A stretch of DNA of 64,000 nucleotides from Acinetobacter cumulans (GCF_003024525.3 NZ_CP035934.2:2914001-2978000), one strand, 5' to 3'; counted from the first letter of the stretch, positions 17,847 to 28,197 are shown. Numbers and translations are program-made. The notes: generated by a model not told the origin, from the letters alone.

Positions 17847-19910
17847 TTAAACATATTCACGCGACTCTAGGCGTACTACATCTACAGGCAATCCCAATAA
17901 ATACCCTTGCATTTGTTGGCAGCCCAAACGCGTTAAGATTTCCGCTTGCAAAGGTGTTTCCACCCCTTCTGCTGTCACGGTCAGACCCAGTTTAATCGCC
18001 AGATGCACAATGCTTTCTAAAATCATTTCTTCTTTGGAAGATGCCGTTAAATCATGAATAAAGCCTTTATCAATTTTTAACTCATCCACAGGTAAATTTT
18101 TTAAATATAAAAAGCTCGAATGGCCTGTACCAAAGTCATCAATAGCCAGCTTGATCCCCATACTGCGTAAATGCTCAAAAGTACGAATACTAATATCGAT
18201 ATGGTGCATGGCTGTAGATTCAGTGATCTCAATCATTAAATGATTAGGATTAATACGATAGCGATCAAATAGCGTTTCAAGGGTTGAAAATAAATGTTTA
18301 TGCTCGAATTGAATCGCAGAGAGGTTGACTGCAATCGGAAGAAACTGCTCATTTTCGCTGTCTTCCCAGAGTTGAATCTGCTTACAGGCTTGCTCAAGTG
18401 CCCAATATCCCATTGGAATAATGAGGCCTGTTTTCTCTGCCCCTCCAATAAACATATTAGGTGTCAGCAAACCCAATGTTGGATGTTTCCAACGGATAAG
18501 GGCTTCTACGCCACACATGCTTAAATCGCTGGCATTAAACTTCGGCTGATAAAACAAAATAAACTGTTGTTCTTCAACCGCTTTATACAGATCATTAATC
18601 AACTTGGTTTGGCTTTTGGTTTCGTGTTGATCGATGGTATAGCTAAAGATAGAATAGGTATTACGACCTTGATATTTCGAGGTCAGCATCGCTGCATCGG
18701 CATTGATTAATAAGTCTTGTAAATTACTGCCATGCTCAGGATACATCGCAATACCAATACTGCCGGACAAATTAATTTCTTTGCCTGCAATTAAAAAACT
18801 CTCTTGTATAATTTCTAAAATACGTTGTGCAACTTGTGAAGCATGCTCTGTTTCGGTGTGTTCTAACACCATCAAAAACTCATCGCCACCAATTCTTAAT
18901 AATTTGGAATCTTGATCCAATAAACGGTGCATACGATTGGCCAATTGAATCAACAATTGATCGCCAACATGATGGCCAAATACATCATTTACAGCTTTAA
19001 AGCGGTCTAAATCGATATATAAAAATGCAATTTTTTCTTGACTGCTTCGATGCTCCGTAAACAATAAATGTACATATTCAGCTAAATACAAACGATTGGG
19101 TAATTTGGTTAAATTGTCTTGTACTGCTTGATTGGCCAGTTCTTTGTTGGCCTTCGAGAGTTGCTTATTACGGTCTTCTAACCGTTGTTCAAGTAGCGCG
19201 ACACTAAAAGCTGCAATAAAAATTAAAGCTGTAATAAAGAGCACGGTAAATAGCAACATATCATGGCTAGATTGGGCCTGAAGCAAGCTTTGTGTTGCAT
19301 CTATTTTTATAAACTTTGTCGCAGCCATGCCAATAAAATGCATGCTCACAATCGTCATGGTTAATATTGCAGATACAACCAATTTAATTAGTGAATTACG
19401 GTATTGATTTAATTTTTTTTTAAAGGCTAGCCAAAAAGTTAATCCAGAGCCACAAATCGCAACCACTATGGAACACGTTACCACCAGTGGATCATAGTAA
19501 ATATCATGTTGTTGTACGATCAGGCCCATCATGCCCGTATAGTGCATACCTGAAATACCCAACCCCATTAGCACTGCGCCTAAAATTAAGCGAGCAAATG
19601 GTAAAGTTTGGCGTGTGGTTAACCAAACCACAAAAGTAGATGCAATAAAAGCAATAATGTATGAAGTAAACGTTAAACCAAAATCAAAATGATAAGGTGC
19701 AGGCATCGTGCTAGCTTGCATACCTATAAAGTGCATGCACCAGATTGCCGCCCCTAAAATGATACCGCTTGCCACCAAGATCATTCTTTCGTATTTAGGC
19801 TTAGAACTGCGAAATACCAACTGTTCTAAAGAAACTGCTAAATAACAGACCACCAAGGTCACCAATACTGATCCAAGCACTAGACTGTAATCATAATGTA
19901 TATGAGTCAT
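17847..19910 (-). CDS. MHYT-GGDEF-EAL cyclic-di-GMP turnover protein
   Basis: About 687 residues from the ATG at 19910 (MTHIHYDYSLVLGSV). The N-terminal 230 residues are a seven-helix MHYT sensor with repeated motifs MHFIGMQAS, MHYTGMMGL and MHFIGMAAT; such domains are proposed to bind copper and sense O2, CO or NO. A coiled segment leads to a GGDEF domain with an intact signature RIGGDEFLMVLEH, then an EAL domain with EALIRW, DDFGTGHSSFLYL, KIDKGFI and TAEGVET. Both catalytic domains look intact, so it could make or degrade cyclic-di-GMP; many such hybrids mainly work as phosphodiesterases. Monocistronic. Confidence 0.93.
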   Translation of the reverse strand: MTHIHYDYSLVLGSVLVTLVVCYLAVSLEQLVFRSSKPKYERMILVASGIILGAAIWCMHFIGMQASTMPAPYHFDFGLTFTSYIIAFIASTFVVWLTTRQTLPFARLILGAVLMGLGISGMHYTGMMGLIVQQHDIYYDPLVVTCSIVVAICGSGLTFWLAFKKKLNQYRNSLIKLVVSAILTMTIVSMHFIGMAATKFIKIDATQSLLQAQSSHDMLLFTVLFITALIFIAAFSVALLEQRLEDRNKQLSKANKELANQAVQDNLTKLPNRLYLAEYVHLLFTEHRSSQEKIAFLYIDLDRFKAVNDVFGHHVGDQLLIQLANRMHRLLDQDSKLLRIGGDEFLMVLEHTETEHASQVAQRILEIIQESFLIAGKEINLSGSIGIAMYPEHGSNLQDLLINADAAMLTSKYQGRNTYSIFSYTIDQHETKSQTKLINDLYKAVEEQQFILFYQPKFNASDLSMCGVEALIRWKHPTLGLLTPNMFIGGAEKTGLIIPMGYWALEQACKQIQLWEDSENEQFLPIAVNLSAIQFEHKHLFSTLETLFDRYRINPNHLMIEITESTAMHHIDISIRTFEHLRSMGIKLAIDDFGTGHSSFLYLKNLPVDELKIDKGFIHDLTASSKEEMILESIVHLAIKLGLTVTAEGVETPLQAEILTRLGCQQMQGYLLGLPVDVVRLESREYV

Positions 19911-20172
19911 ATTTAGCTTTTCCGCATCAGCTCTGATTATTGCTCTTTGTACCCAAAATGCTACACACAAAAAAAGGTGGATGAATAGGCTTTTATTAAA
20001 AGACTACCTATAAAACAACCAATTGCCTTAAGAATCCATTACTCTGTGTATAAGGTCAAGTATTTATTCTGCGTTTTATTACCCCTTGTCGAAATCCTGA
20101 ATTTTGATTTGAATTAGGTCACTCAACTGACAGAAGTTGCTAATTTATACCGACTTACGTCACTTTTCCATT

Positions 20173-20205
20173 AAAAAACCAGTGCATTCATAAATGCACT
20201 GGTTT
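20173..20205 (-). terminator. Rho-independent terminator after prc
   Basis: A perfect 13-bp stem AAACCAGTGCATT / AATGCACTGGTTT with a CATA loop. It is followed on the reverse strand by a T tract, 20 bp after the prc stop. Confidence 0.9.
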
Positions 20206-20227
20206 CATTTTCATCTTATAAAATGAT

Positions 20228-22426
20228 TTAAGAAGCTGGCTTATGTTTCGCCTGTAAACTTGCATAATCCAACAGTACATTGGCTGCTTCTTTGACGAAG
20301 GTTTCTTCCTCAGGCAATGCAGGGCGTTGATTTGCTTTCATCTTGGCACGCGACTCGACCAAAGCATCCAATGAAGCCTGATAGCTTTCCCAATTGCTAT
20401 ATGGTTTCAATCCTGTTGCTGTACGACGTGCATTTTCTGCATCTAAAGTCTTTTGCTCAAGATCAAGCAACTCTTTTTTGCGTTGCTGTAAATCAAGCAC
20501 CAATTGCTTTTGCTCATCAGTTTTTTTAGCAAGGCTGGTGCGTTGCTCTAAATACTTAAACTGAGGATCAAGGCTGACACGTTGTTGCGATGATTTAACT
20601 AGGTCAGGCACATAGTTTTTGATTGAGCCTTCACGTTTGAAGGGTGCTGTTGGAATCGTGTCCCATTGCAATGCATTTTTTGCCTTACGCTCACCAAATT
20701 CTTCATTGTAAATATCGACCAATTTTACATCTGGAATCACGCCTTTGTTTTGGGTACTTCCACCGGTAATACGGTAAAACTTACGTTGCGTGAGCGTTGC
20801 TTGACCATAAGCCAAAGAGTCCAACTGCACTTGAGCTGTGCCCTTACCTGTAGTTGTACTACCAATCACAATACCGCGCTCATAGTCTTGAATCGCCGCT
20901 GAATAAATTTCACTTGCCGATGCAGAAGCAAGGTTAATCAGTACAGCCAATGGGCCTGCATAGGTTTGAGCACCACCATCATCATCTTCAAATACACTGA
21001 CATTGCCATTGCCATCGCGAATTTGTACCACTGGACCTGATTTAATCACTTGCCCCAACATGCGCGATACTTCATCCAAAGAACCACCTGGGTTATTACG
21101 TAAATCGATAATAATCCCTGCCACATTTTGAGCATTTAATGCTTTTAGCGCTTTATTGGTGTCTTCAGACACAGAACGATAATCTGCACCCGCACGACGT
21201 GCACGATAGTTCAAATAGAATGATGGGATTTCAATCACACCAAACTTATAGTTTTTGCCATCACGCTGAATATCCACTGTACGTGAGCGTACGCCTGCAT
21301 CTTCTTCTTGAATCACATCACGGACAATCGTCACGTTACGTGCTTGACTCATAGAAGCACCTGCACCCAATAAACGTACCGTCACTTTAGTGCCACGCTT
21401 ACCGCGAATTAAGCCCACAATTTCATTGCTCGGCCAACCCACAACGTCCACCATTTTGTCGCCATCTTGTGCCACACCAATGATGCGATCACCTGATTTA
21501 ACTTGGCCTGATTTACTCGCTGGACCACCTTCTACAATTGTTTCAATCTTGGTGTAATCTTCATTGCCACGCTCTGGACGAATCGATACCCCAATCCCCT
21601 CAAGTTGCAACGTCGTTTGACGGTTTAGCTCCATCGCATCTACAGGCGGGAAATAGTTACTGTGTGGATCATAAGTCAGCATCATTGCATTGAGTGTTTT
21701 ATCTAACACATCATCGCTTTTTAAACGACTAACACGCTCTAATTGACGGTTATAACGCTTAGTTAAGGTCTGAACTGGGGTTAAATCTTCTGGGCCTTTT
21801 AAATCTTGCCCATTGGCTAATTCAGGATTGTCCTTTAAAGCTTTTTGCTTGGCTTGTTCTTCTTCTTTACTGATCGTAAGGTTGATCAGTTGCGACACCA
21901 GCATTTTGTTCCAATGCGCACGCTGTTCTGCTTCCGTTTTAAAGAACGGTGCTTTTTCACGATCGGTTTCAATCACGACATTGGGTTGATTTAAATTTTG
22001 TGGTTTTTTAAGTTCAGCCAAAATATAGCTATAGAATTGCTTTAAGCGCTCGCGATACTGTGCATGAATCTCATAAGGGCCAGACAAATTACCAGCTTTT
22101 AAATTCGCACCAAAACTTGGGCCAAAGCGTTTTTTATAATCTTCAACTTCGGATGCCAAGAACAACGAATGTTCAGGGTCTAGACTGTCTAAATAAAAAT
22201 CTAGAATACGATTAGATGTATTGGCATCTAAACGCTGATTTAGGTAATGCTGACGATCCACCAAAGTTGCAAGCTGGCGCGAAACCAAGGCTTGCTCTTG
22301 TGTCGGTTGAATCGATTGAGTTGTTGCTGGCGCACTTTCTGCCGCAATTGCTTCATTCACAACATGTGTAAAAAATAAACCACCTGTTGCCAAGGCAACG
22401 GCGCAAGCTAAAGTTTGAAGTTTCAT
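20228..22426 (-). CDS. prc: Tail-specific periplasmic protease Prc (CtpA/S41 family)
   Basis: About 732 residues from the ATG at 22426 (MKLQTLACAVALATGGLFF), which starts a signal peptide; the 11 codons before it lack family similarity. Domain order: N-terminal Prc helical region with YLDSLDPEHSLFLASEV, a PDZ domain (about 250-330, GIGVSIRPERGNEDY), then the S41 serine-lysine protease domain with catalytic Ser in ASASASEIYSAAIQDY and Lys in TTTGKGTAQVQ, then a C-terminal DUF3340 region. It trims C-termini of periplasmic proteins and regulates peptidoglycan hydrolases. It lies back to back with nagZ, another cell-wall gene. Confidence 0.95.
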   Translation of the reverse strand: MKLQTLACAVALATGGLFFTHVVNEAIAAESAPATTQSIQPTQEQALVSRQLATLVDRQHYLNQRLDANTSNRILDFYLDSLDPEHSLFLASEVEDYKKRFGPSFGANLKAGNLSGPYEIHAQYRERLKQFYSYILAELKKPQNLNQPNVVIETDREKAPFFKTEAEQRAHWNKMLVSQLINLTISKEEEQAKQKALKDNPELANGQDLKGPEDLTPVQTLTKRYNRQLERVSRLKSDDVLDKTLNAMMLTYDPHSNYFPPVDAMELNRQTTLQLEGIGVSIRPERGNEDYTKIETIVEGGPASKSGQVKSGDRIIGVAQDGDKMVDVVGWPSNEIVGLIRGKRGTKVTVRLLGAGASMSQARNVTIVRDVIQEEDAGVRSRTVDIQRDGKNYKFGVIEIPSFYLNYRARRAGADYRSVSEDTNKALKALNAQNVAGIIIDLRNNPGGSLDEVSRMLGQVIKSGPVVQIRDGNGNVSVFEDDDGGAQTYAGPLAVLINLASASASEIYSAAIQDYERGIVIGSTTTGKGTAQVQLDSLAYGQATLTQRKFYRITGGSTQNKGVIPDVKLVDIYNEEFGERKAKNALQWDTIPTAPFKREGSIKNYVPDLVKSSQQRVSLDPQFKYLEQRTSLAKKTDEQKQLVLDLQQRKKELLDLEQKTLDAENARRTATGLKPYSNWESYQASLDALVESRAKMKANQRPALPEEETFVKEAANVLLDYASLQAKHKPAS

Positions 22427-22626
22427 ATCTCTGTCGTACTTCCTTGGTTTACGAACCAAATTGCCTTGTCATTTTTGGACTAGAATTAAATATTTTCAAA
22501 ATCTTAAATGACTTAATCTGTTTATGTCGTGTAGTTTTATCATAATCTGTGCTGACAAAGTGTAGCAAAACATTGCAGAATTCAGGTATTGTTTTTCCCT
22601 AAAAATACCAACACGGACCCCCGAAT

Positions 22627-23652
22627 ATGATTGGCGCATTAATGCTCGACATTGCTGGCACAGAACTTACTCAAGAAGATATTGAACTATTAAAGGCACC
22701 GCAAGTCGGAGGCATGATTTTATTTGGTCGAAATATTGTCTCACCACAACAAGTTCGTGCCTTAACCGACCACATGCGCCAAATTCGTCCTGACATTTTA
22801 ATAGCAGTCGATCAAGAAGGTGGTCGCGTACAACGCCTAAAAAATGGTTTTACCCTGCTTCCTGCTATGGGCCAGTTTGGCGAACTTAACTTAACCGAAC
22901 CTGAAAAAGCCCTCGACTTGGCCGAACAATGTGGTTGGCTCATGGCCACGGAAGTTTTGGCCGTAGGCATCGACTTCAGTTTTGCACCTGTGCTCGATCT
23001 AAATGACATTAGTGATGTGATCGGAGACCGTGCCTTTGCCAAAAATATGCAAGACATTGTGCCTTTGGCTAGTGCCTTCCTCAAAGGCATGAAACGTGCG
23101 GGCATGGCATCTACAGGTAAGCATTTTCCAGGCCATGGTTCTGTTCAAGCAGACTCACATGTGGCAGCTGCGGTGGATAGTCGTAGTTATGAAGAAATTT
23201 ATCAAAAAGACATGCAAAGCTTTATCCAATTGCAACCACAGTTAGATGCCTTAATGCCTGCGCATGTAATTTATGAAAATGTTGACCCAAATCCTGCAGG
23301 GTTCTCGCCTTATTGGATTCAAAAGGTATTACGCCAAGAATTACAATTTGATGGCGTACTGTTCTCTGATGATTTAAGTATGCAAGCAGCCTGTGTAGCT
23401 GGCGGTGCCGATGCACGTATTCAAGCCGCTTTAAATGCAGGTTGTGATATGGGACTGGTTTGTAATAACCGTGAATCGGCTTGCACTGCATTGGCTGGTA
23501 TTGAGCATTTACCGCTGCCAAATCAACAGCGCCTAGAACGTATGCGTGGCAACATTCCACACATTCAGATTGGTGAACAACTGGAGTTAGGTGCGGAATG
23601 GGCAAGCATTCGTGACCGTATTACTGCATTCAAGCAAGGTCTAAGCGTTTAA
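22627..23652 (+). CDS. nagZ: Beta-N-acetylhexosaminidase NagZ
   Basis: 341 residues, glycoside hydrolase family 3, cytoplasmic. It removes N-acetylglucosamine from anhydromuropeptides during peptidoglycan recycling. The family signature KHFPGHGSVQADSHVAA, including the catalytic His/Asp loop, lies near residue 165. The nucleophile Asp is in LFSDDLSMQAA near 245, and DQEGGRVQRL near 60 binds substrate. A perfect 14-bp palindrome (AGCGTTTAAACGCT) includes the stop codon, followed by a terminator. Confidence 0.96.
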   Translation: MIGALMLDIAGTELTQEDIELLKAPQVGGMILFGRNIVSPQQVRALTDHMRQIRPDILIAVDQEGGRVQRLKNGFTLLPAMGQFGELNLTEPEKALDLAEQCGWLMATEVLAVGIDFSFAPVLDLNDISDVIGDRAFAKNMQDIVPLASAFLKGMKRAGMASTGKHFPGHGSVQADSHVAAAVDSRSYEEIYQKDMQSFIQLQPQLDALMPAHVIYENVDPNPAGFSPYWIQKVLRQELQFDGVLFSDDLSMQAACVAGGADARIQAALNAGCDMGLVCNNRESACTALAGIEHLPLPNQQRLERMRGNIPHIQIGEQLELGAEWASIRDRITAFKQGLSV

Positions 23653-23688
23653 ACGCTATTTTGACAAAATCAATCAGCACTTTTAAGT

Positions 23689-23716
23689 AAAAGGAACACG
23701 ACAAATTGTTCCTTTT
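23689..23716 (+). terminator. Terminator after nagZ
   Basis: A perfect 10-bp stem AAAAGGAACA / TGTTCCTTTT with an 8-base loop, followed by more T residues. Confidence 0.8.
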
Positions 23717-23790
23717 TCTTTATGATAAAAACAACAATACATTGCAATATAAAGCAAAAAAATTAAAAGAAAATCTAGGGCTTATTTCTT

Positions 23791-24663
23791 ATGACTCAAC
23801 AACTTTCTGTGCATCGTCATATTTCGTTTACAGCGCATTATACAGGCTATATTTGGTACAGCATGGGGATTTCAAATCCAGTTTTTGCGACCTCTAAAGG
23901 TAAGTTTTTAGCAAAGTTGGTACATCCACTCGAAAGCTGGGCCGAAAAGCATGTGGGTGGCAGTATGCGCACCACACTCAAACAACGCCACACCCTCATT
24001 GACTGTGAACTGACACAGTTAATTCAAAAACACCCACAACTACAAGTACTTGAGATTGCCTGTGGCCTATCGCCTCGCAGTTGGAACTTTCGTCAAAAAT
24101 TTCCAACGATTGATTATCGCGAGCTCGATTTGCCAGACATGGCCAAAATTAAAACCCAAGCACTACAAAAGTTAGATCAAAATGCACCTGAAGTACTCAC
24201 CGCAGATATTTTTAGCCAAGACTTTGAGCGCATTTTTCAAGTTTTCGACCCAAAGCGCCCATTGGTGATTATCAGCGAAGGCCTGATTAACTACTTCGAT
24301 AAAACCTTACTCAATCGCTTATTACAAGGCATTAGCGAATATGGGCAAGACTTTGAACAATTACATTATTTGACCGATATTTACCCTGAACCCGTCAAAA
24401 ATAAACTGGCCAATTTTATTTGGACCAGCAGTAAACTATTAAAAGTAATGTCTCGCAGTTCTTTTACTTTTCATTTTATCAATCCGTTGCAAATTCATGA
24501 GTTTTTTCAAAATGCTGGCTTCCAGCAAGTTGAGGTACTCCAACCCATCAATAGCCTCAAAAAACCCAATGACAGCAATGTAATTCCCTTTCTCTCCCCT
24601 GACGAACACGGCGGGGACTTGGTATGGGTCATTCATGCAGTCATAAAAAAACAGCGCTCATAG
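23791..24663 (+). CDS. Class I SAM-dependent methyltransferase, PPM/LCM-like
   Basis: 290 residues. The SAM-binding motif I is LQVLEIACGLSPRSWNF (about residues 88-104), followed by acidic RELDLPDM and a later VIISEGLINYFDK. These features resemble the leucine carboxyl methyltransferase / PpmA-like family, whose substrates are diverse small molecules or carboxyl groups. The substrate here is unknown. The stop codon TAG lies in the loop-stem junction of the terminator, so there is no 3' untranslated spacer. Confidence 0.78.
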   Translation: MTQQLSVHRHISFTAHYTGYIWYSMGISNPVFATSKGKFLAKLVHPLESWAEKHVGGSMRTTLKQRHTLIDCELTQLIQKHPQLQVLEIACGLSPRSWNFRQKFPTIDYRELDLPDMAKIKTQALQKLDQNAPEVLTADIFSQDFERIFQVFDPKRPLVIISEGLINYFDKTLLNRLLQGISEYGQDFEQLHYLTDIYPEPVKNKLANFIWTSSKLLKVMSRSSFTFHFINPLQIHEFFQNAGFQQVEVLQPINSLKKPNDSNVIPFLSPDEHGGDLVWVIHAVIKKQRS

Positions 24664-24676
24664 CGCTGTTTTTTTA
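24645..24676. terminator. Bidirectional terminator overlapping the end of the methyltransferase gene
   Basis: The stem ACAGCGC / GCGCTGT with loop TCATA is flanked by A and T tracts. The stop codon of the gene at 23791-24663 is inside the structure. It can also end the converging hydrolase gene. Confidence 0.88.
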
Positions 24677-24700
24677 CTTGGAATAAGCATACTAAGTGAA

Positions 24701-26032
24701 TTAGCAGACCTCATCCAATAACGCCACTTGAACTTTTTGACGCTGAATAAAACGCAGTAAACGCTCAGCAATATCAAAACTACCATGCTTAAATAAGGCG
24801 CGAATTTCATGCTGCTCAGTTTCAAAAATCAAACATTCAATTTGAAACGGGCCTTCTTCATCTTCTAAATGCAGTGCCAAATCACGAGGATATTGTGCTG
24901 CTTGCACAACTGCCTGCTCAGTTTGCAAAGTGAGTAATACACCAAAGTAATTCAGATCAACAATTGTAGTTTCTAAACATAAATCCGAATGGCGATGCGT
25001 TAAGACTGTATCCGCTTGATGTACGGTCACACGCGCTTCACCACGACGATCAATCTGCGTCATTTGCTCACGTGTCATTGGGATAATGCCATCTAAAGAC
25101 TGAATAGACTCCCCACGCAAAAAGGTTGCAAATAAGCCCATGGTTTCTTTACGGCGCTGTAACTGAGGAACATGGTCTGCATTGGCAATCATCGCAAACT
25201 GCATATTTGGACATTGCAATGCGAAGTTGGCATTTTCATGAGGCAAGGTAAAACTATCATATTGCCCACATGCAACTAAAACATCACATTCAGGAATTGG
25301 TACATTGGTTAAGCGCAGTAAGCGATTACAGTTAATGTCATAACGCTCTTGTTCTGTGGCCGTAAACTCTGCCATTTGACGGAAGAACAAACGCTTCGCT
25401 GTCGGCGACATTCGGGTTAAATCCATTTTGGCATGGTTCACCAAATACAAAATCACCGCTTGGCCAAACTCATCCATGCGCTGTTCTTTCATAAGATGTA
25501 AGGATTCTTCCAATAGCATGCGCCAGCTTTTACGGGTTTTTTGCATCACCCCCATCAAAATCATGCGCTCTACAACATCTGGACGCTGATGTGCCAAACA
25601 GGATGCCACCACTGATCCCAAAGACATCCCCAATACAGCCACTTTAGGCATGTGTACCAGATCTAACCACGTACCAAGCATGCCAGCAAGGTCTTCCAAT
25701 TCTAAAGTGCCTGCAGAGACGCCTGTATCGACATTGGTAATTTGTTGATTAGCGCCCATTGAAGGTAAGTCGATGAGAATAATCGGGCCTGCATCAAACA
25801 ATTGTTCAACGCAATATTTATAAGAATTAAAATTTTGAAAAGCCCCACCAATAATGACCATTGGTGTTCGATGTAAGGTATCTGCACGAGCGATGGCCAT
25901 ATATTCGACTTTCCAACCATCGATCCAAGTCGTACGTGGTGGTTGTTTAAAGCTGTTGCGGTCGTATAAATCAAAGAAACCGTAATGCGTACTTGCCTGT
26001 ACTTCAGGTTCCATTTGGATAACGGAATTCAT
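24701..26032 (-). CDS. Alpha/beta hydrolase (RhlA-like) with a C-terminal PilZ-like domain
   Basis: 443 residues from the ATG at 26032, preceded by GGAGG with an 8-bp spacing; the ATG 15 bases upstream overlaps that ribosome site and is unlikely. The N-terminal hydrolase domain (about 40-305) has the nucleophile elbow GMSLG (Ser137), a candidate acid D259 and His287 in ANADHVPQ. The IGGAFQNFNSYKYC and ILIDLPSMG segments resemble RhlA. The C-terminal part (about 325-440) resembles a PilZ cyclic-di-GMP receptor: RGEAR at 330-334 fits RxxxR, and D359-x-N-x-x-G364 is close to the (D/N)xSxxG motif. The substrate may be an acyl-ACP or acyl ester, but this is inference. Confidence 0.75.
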   Translation of the reverse strand: MNSVIQMEPEVQASTHYGFFDLYDRNSFKQPPRTTWIDGWKVEYMAIARADTLHRTPMVIIGGAFQNFNSYKYCVEQLFDAGPIILIDLPSMGANQQITNVDTGVSAGTLELEDLAGMLGTWLDLVHMPKVAVLGMSLGSVVASCLAHQRPDVVERMILMGVMQKTRKSWRMLLEESLHLMKEQRMDEFGQAVILYLVNHAKMDLTRMSPTAKRLFFRQMAEFTATEQERYDINCNRLLRLTNVPIPECDVLVACGQYDSFTLPHENANFALQCPNMQFAMIANADHVPQLQRRKETMGLFATFLRGESIQSLDGIIPMTREQMTQIDRRGEARVTVHQADTVLTHRHSDLCLETTIVDLNYFGVLLTLQTEQAVVQAAQYPRDLALHLEDEEGPFQIECLIFETEQHEIRALFKHGSFDIAERLLRFIQRQKVQVALLDEVC

Positions 26033-26333
26033 ATTCCTTTCCTCCATCCTTGCTTATTTTTATTGTGCAAGAAATCAATTAGAGATCTCTGCTTGCTTCA
26101 AGCATCCTGCTCTGTCGCGAATTTATCAGACGTCAATGTCGTTTATGTTTCATTCTATACAGGAGATGTTTTTACAAGCAACTGCTTCTTGCACCACTCA
26201 TCTGTTTTCAAGTGAAAAACATTTTCAAAATGTGAATAACACGACTGTTTCACACGTTTTTTCTTCTTGAGACTTCTTTGCGAACAGATAGACTGCTAAT
26301 ATCAAAGGGTAATTTTTATGTGATCACAGCGCT

Positions 26334-27599
26334 ATGCAAGAGTCTATTGAACAATATATGCACACGGTAGGTCAGCAAGCACGTCAAGCATCCCGCGTGC
26401 TTTCCAGTGCGTCTACCCAAATTAAAAATCATGCGTTATCTGCTATTTACACTGCTTTAGAAAACAATGAAGCGGAAATTTTGGCAGCCAACAAAAATGA
26501 TATGGCTAAAGCACACAACAACAATTTAGACAGTGCGCTTCTTGATCGCTTAGAACTTACCCCCACACGCTTTAAAGGCATGCTACATGGCCTGAAAGAT
26601 GTAATTGGTCTGACAGACCCCATTGGCGAAATTACAGATTTGGCTTACCGCCCTTCGGGTATTCAGCTGGGTAAAATGCGCGTACCGCTCGGTGTTGTCG
26701 GTATGATTTACGAATCACGCCCGAATGTAACCTTAGAGGCAGCCTCATTGGCCCTTAAGTCTGGTAATGCCATTATTTTACGTGGTGGTTCAGAAGCCTT
26801 GGAATCCAACCAAGCAATTGCTGCGGCCATTCAACATGGCTTAAAAGCAGCGGGTTTACCTGAGTCTTGTGTACAAGTCATTAAAACCAAAGATCGTGAG
26901 GCGGTGGGTCAGCTCATTACCATGTCCGAATATGTTGATGTGATTGTGCCACGCGGTGGTAAAGGACTGATTGAACGTATTACCAATGATGCACGCATTC
27001 CTGTGATTAAACATTTAGATGGTAACTGCCATGTTTATGTAGAAGCGCAAGCAGACTTACAAAAAGCCTTGCCAATTGCACTCAATGCCAAAACACACCG
27101 TTACGGCGTATGCAATGCCATGGAAACCTTGTTGGTCGATGAAAAAGTGGCTGATGAATTTTTACCGCGTATTGCCGAATTGTATGCAGAAAAGCAAGTT
27201 GAACTCCGTGGTTGCCCAAATGTACGTCGCATCTTAGGGGATCAAGTTCAACCAGCCAGTGAAGAAGATTGGTATGAAGAATACCTTGGCCCAATTTTAG
27301 CCATCAAAATTGTGTCTGGGATGGATGAAGCAATTGACCATATTAACCAATATGGCTCACATCATACCGATGCGATTATCACTGAAAACTTCAGCCTTGC
27401 GCGTCAGTTCCTTGCGCGAGTAGATTCAAGCTCAGTGATGATTAATGCCTCCACTCGTTTTGCCGATGGTTTTGAATACGGTTTAGGTGCGGAAATTGGT
27501 ATTTCTACAGATAAAATCCATGCCCGTGGCCCTGTTGGTTTAGAAGGCTTAACTTCTCAAAAATGGGTTGTGTTTGGCGATGGTCAAATCCGTCAATAA
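26334..27599 (+). CDS. proA: Glutamate-5-semialdehyde dehydrogenase (gamma-glutamyl phosphate reductase)
   Basis: 421 residues, the usual ProA length. It makes glutamate-5-semialdehyde from gamma-glutamyl phosphate with NADPH, the second step of proline synthesis. Family segments: [27 protein letters not shown], the active-site Cys in [15 protein letters not shown] and [42 protein letters not shown]. proB is not adjacent. A hairpin follows at 27626-27657. Confidence 0.97.
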   Translation: MQESIEQYMHTVGQQARQASRVLSSASTQIKNHALSAIYTALENNEAEILAANKNDMAKAHNNNLDSALLDRLELTPTRFKGMLHGLKDVIGLTDPIGEITDLAYRPSGIQLGKMRVPLGVVGMIYESRPNVTLEAASLALKSGNAIILRGGSEALESNQAIAAAIQHGLKAAGLPESCVQVIKTKDREAVGQLITMSEYVDVIVPRGGKGLIERITNDARIPVIKHLDGNCHVYVEAQADLQKALPIALNAKTHRYGVCNAMETLLVDEKVADEFLPRIAELYAEKQVELRGCPNVRRILGDQVQPASEEDWYEEYLGPILAIKIVSGMDEAIDHINQYGSHHTDAIITENFSLARQFLARVDSSSVMINASTRFADGFEYGLGAEIGISTDKIHARGPVGLEGLTSQKWVVFGDGQIRQ

Positions 27600-27625
27600 A
27601 ACGAACTCATCAGTTTAATCTTTTC

Positions 27626-27657
27626 ATCCCCTCAGTAGAGTCATCTGCTGCGGGGAT
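27626..27657 (+). terminator. Hairpin after proA, possible terminator
   Basis: Arms ATCCCCTCAGTAGA and TCTGCTGCGGGGAT pair with two G-U wobbles around GTCA. No clean T tract follows (TTATATATATAAAAG), so termination strength is uncertain. Confidence 0.55.
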
Positions 27658-28197
27658 TTATATATATAAAAGAATGAATAAGCATATTGAAGATATATTC
27701 ACAAAGAACAACTGTGGTATTCAGCCTGCAAGTACAATTTGTGGCGTATGAAGAATCTATAAAAACACCCACAATTCAGAGTGAGCACAAGTACAAGACC
27801 TGCAATCTAAATCAATAAACTACTGTTTATAAAAAATATTTAATAGAATTAAAAAATTAGATGCAACAATTACATACAGTTTTAAAGCTAAATAAGCTTA
27901 AAATTCGTGCTAATCTAATTTAAAAAGAGAAAGATAAATTTTAGCCTGTATTTTATCGCGTTAAGTGTATTTTTCTTGAACAGAGTATTTTATTAATAAA
28001 TGAAAACTATCAACTGATAAATTTTAATTATAATTGTACATGGGGTCGATAGTGCTTAAGTCTAATCTCCTAAAGTCTATCTAGGACTAAAAAAAAACAC
28101 ATGATAAAACATCATTATTACTGATCTACAACGCAGCTCAATGTGTTCAGATCACAAAATGGATAAGTAATTTAATTAGAATTCGGGTAAGAAAAAC
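27658..28197. other. Long AT-rich intergenic region upstream of ackA
   Basis: About 540 bp without a supported gene. A 25-codon reading frame starting near 27674 has no ribosome-binding site and is not called. The sequence is rich in A/T runs and probably holds the ackA-pta promoter and 5' leader, but I could not fix a promoter or operator. Confidence 0.5.

Noticed and set aside
27674..27751. Short frame of 25 codons downstream of proA
   Set aside because: No Shine-Dalgarno sequence, no promoter-like pattern, and no protein features such as a membrane segment.
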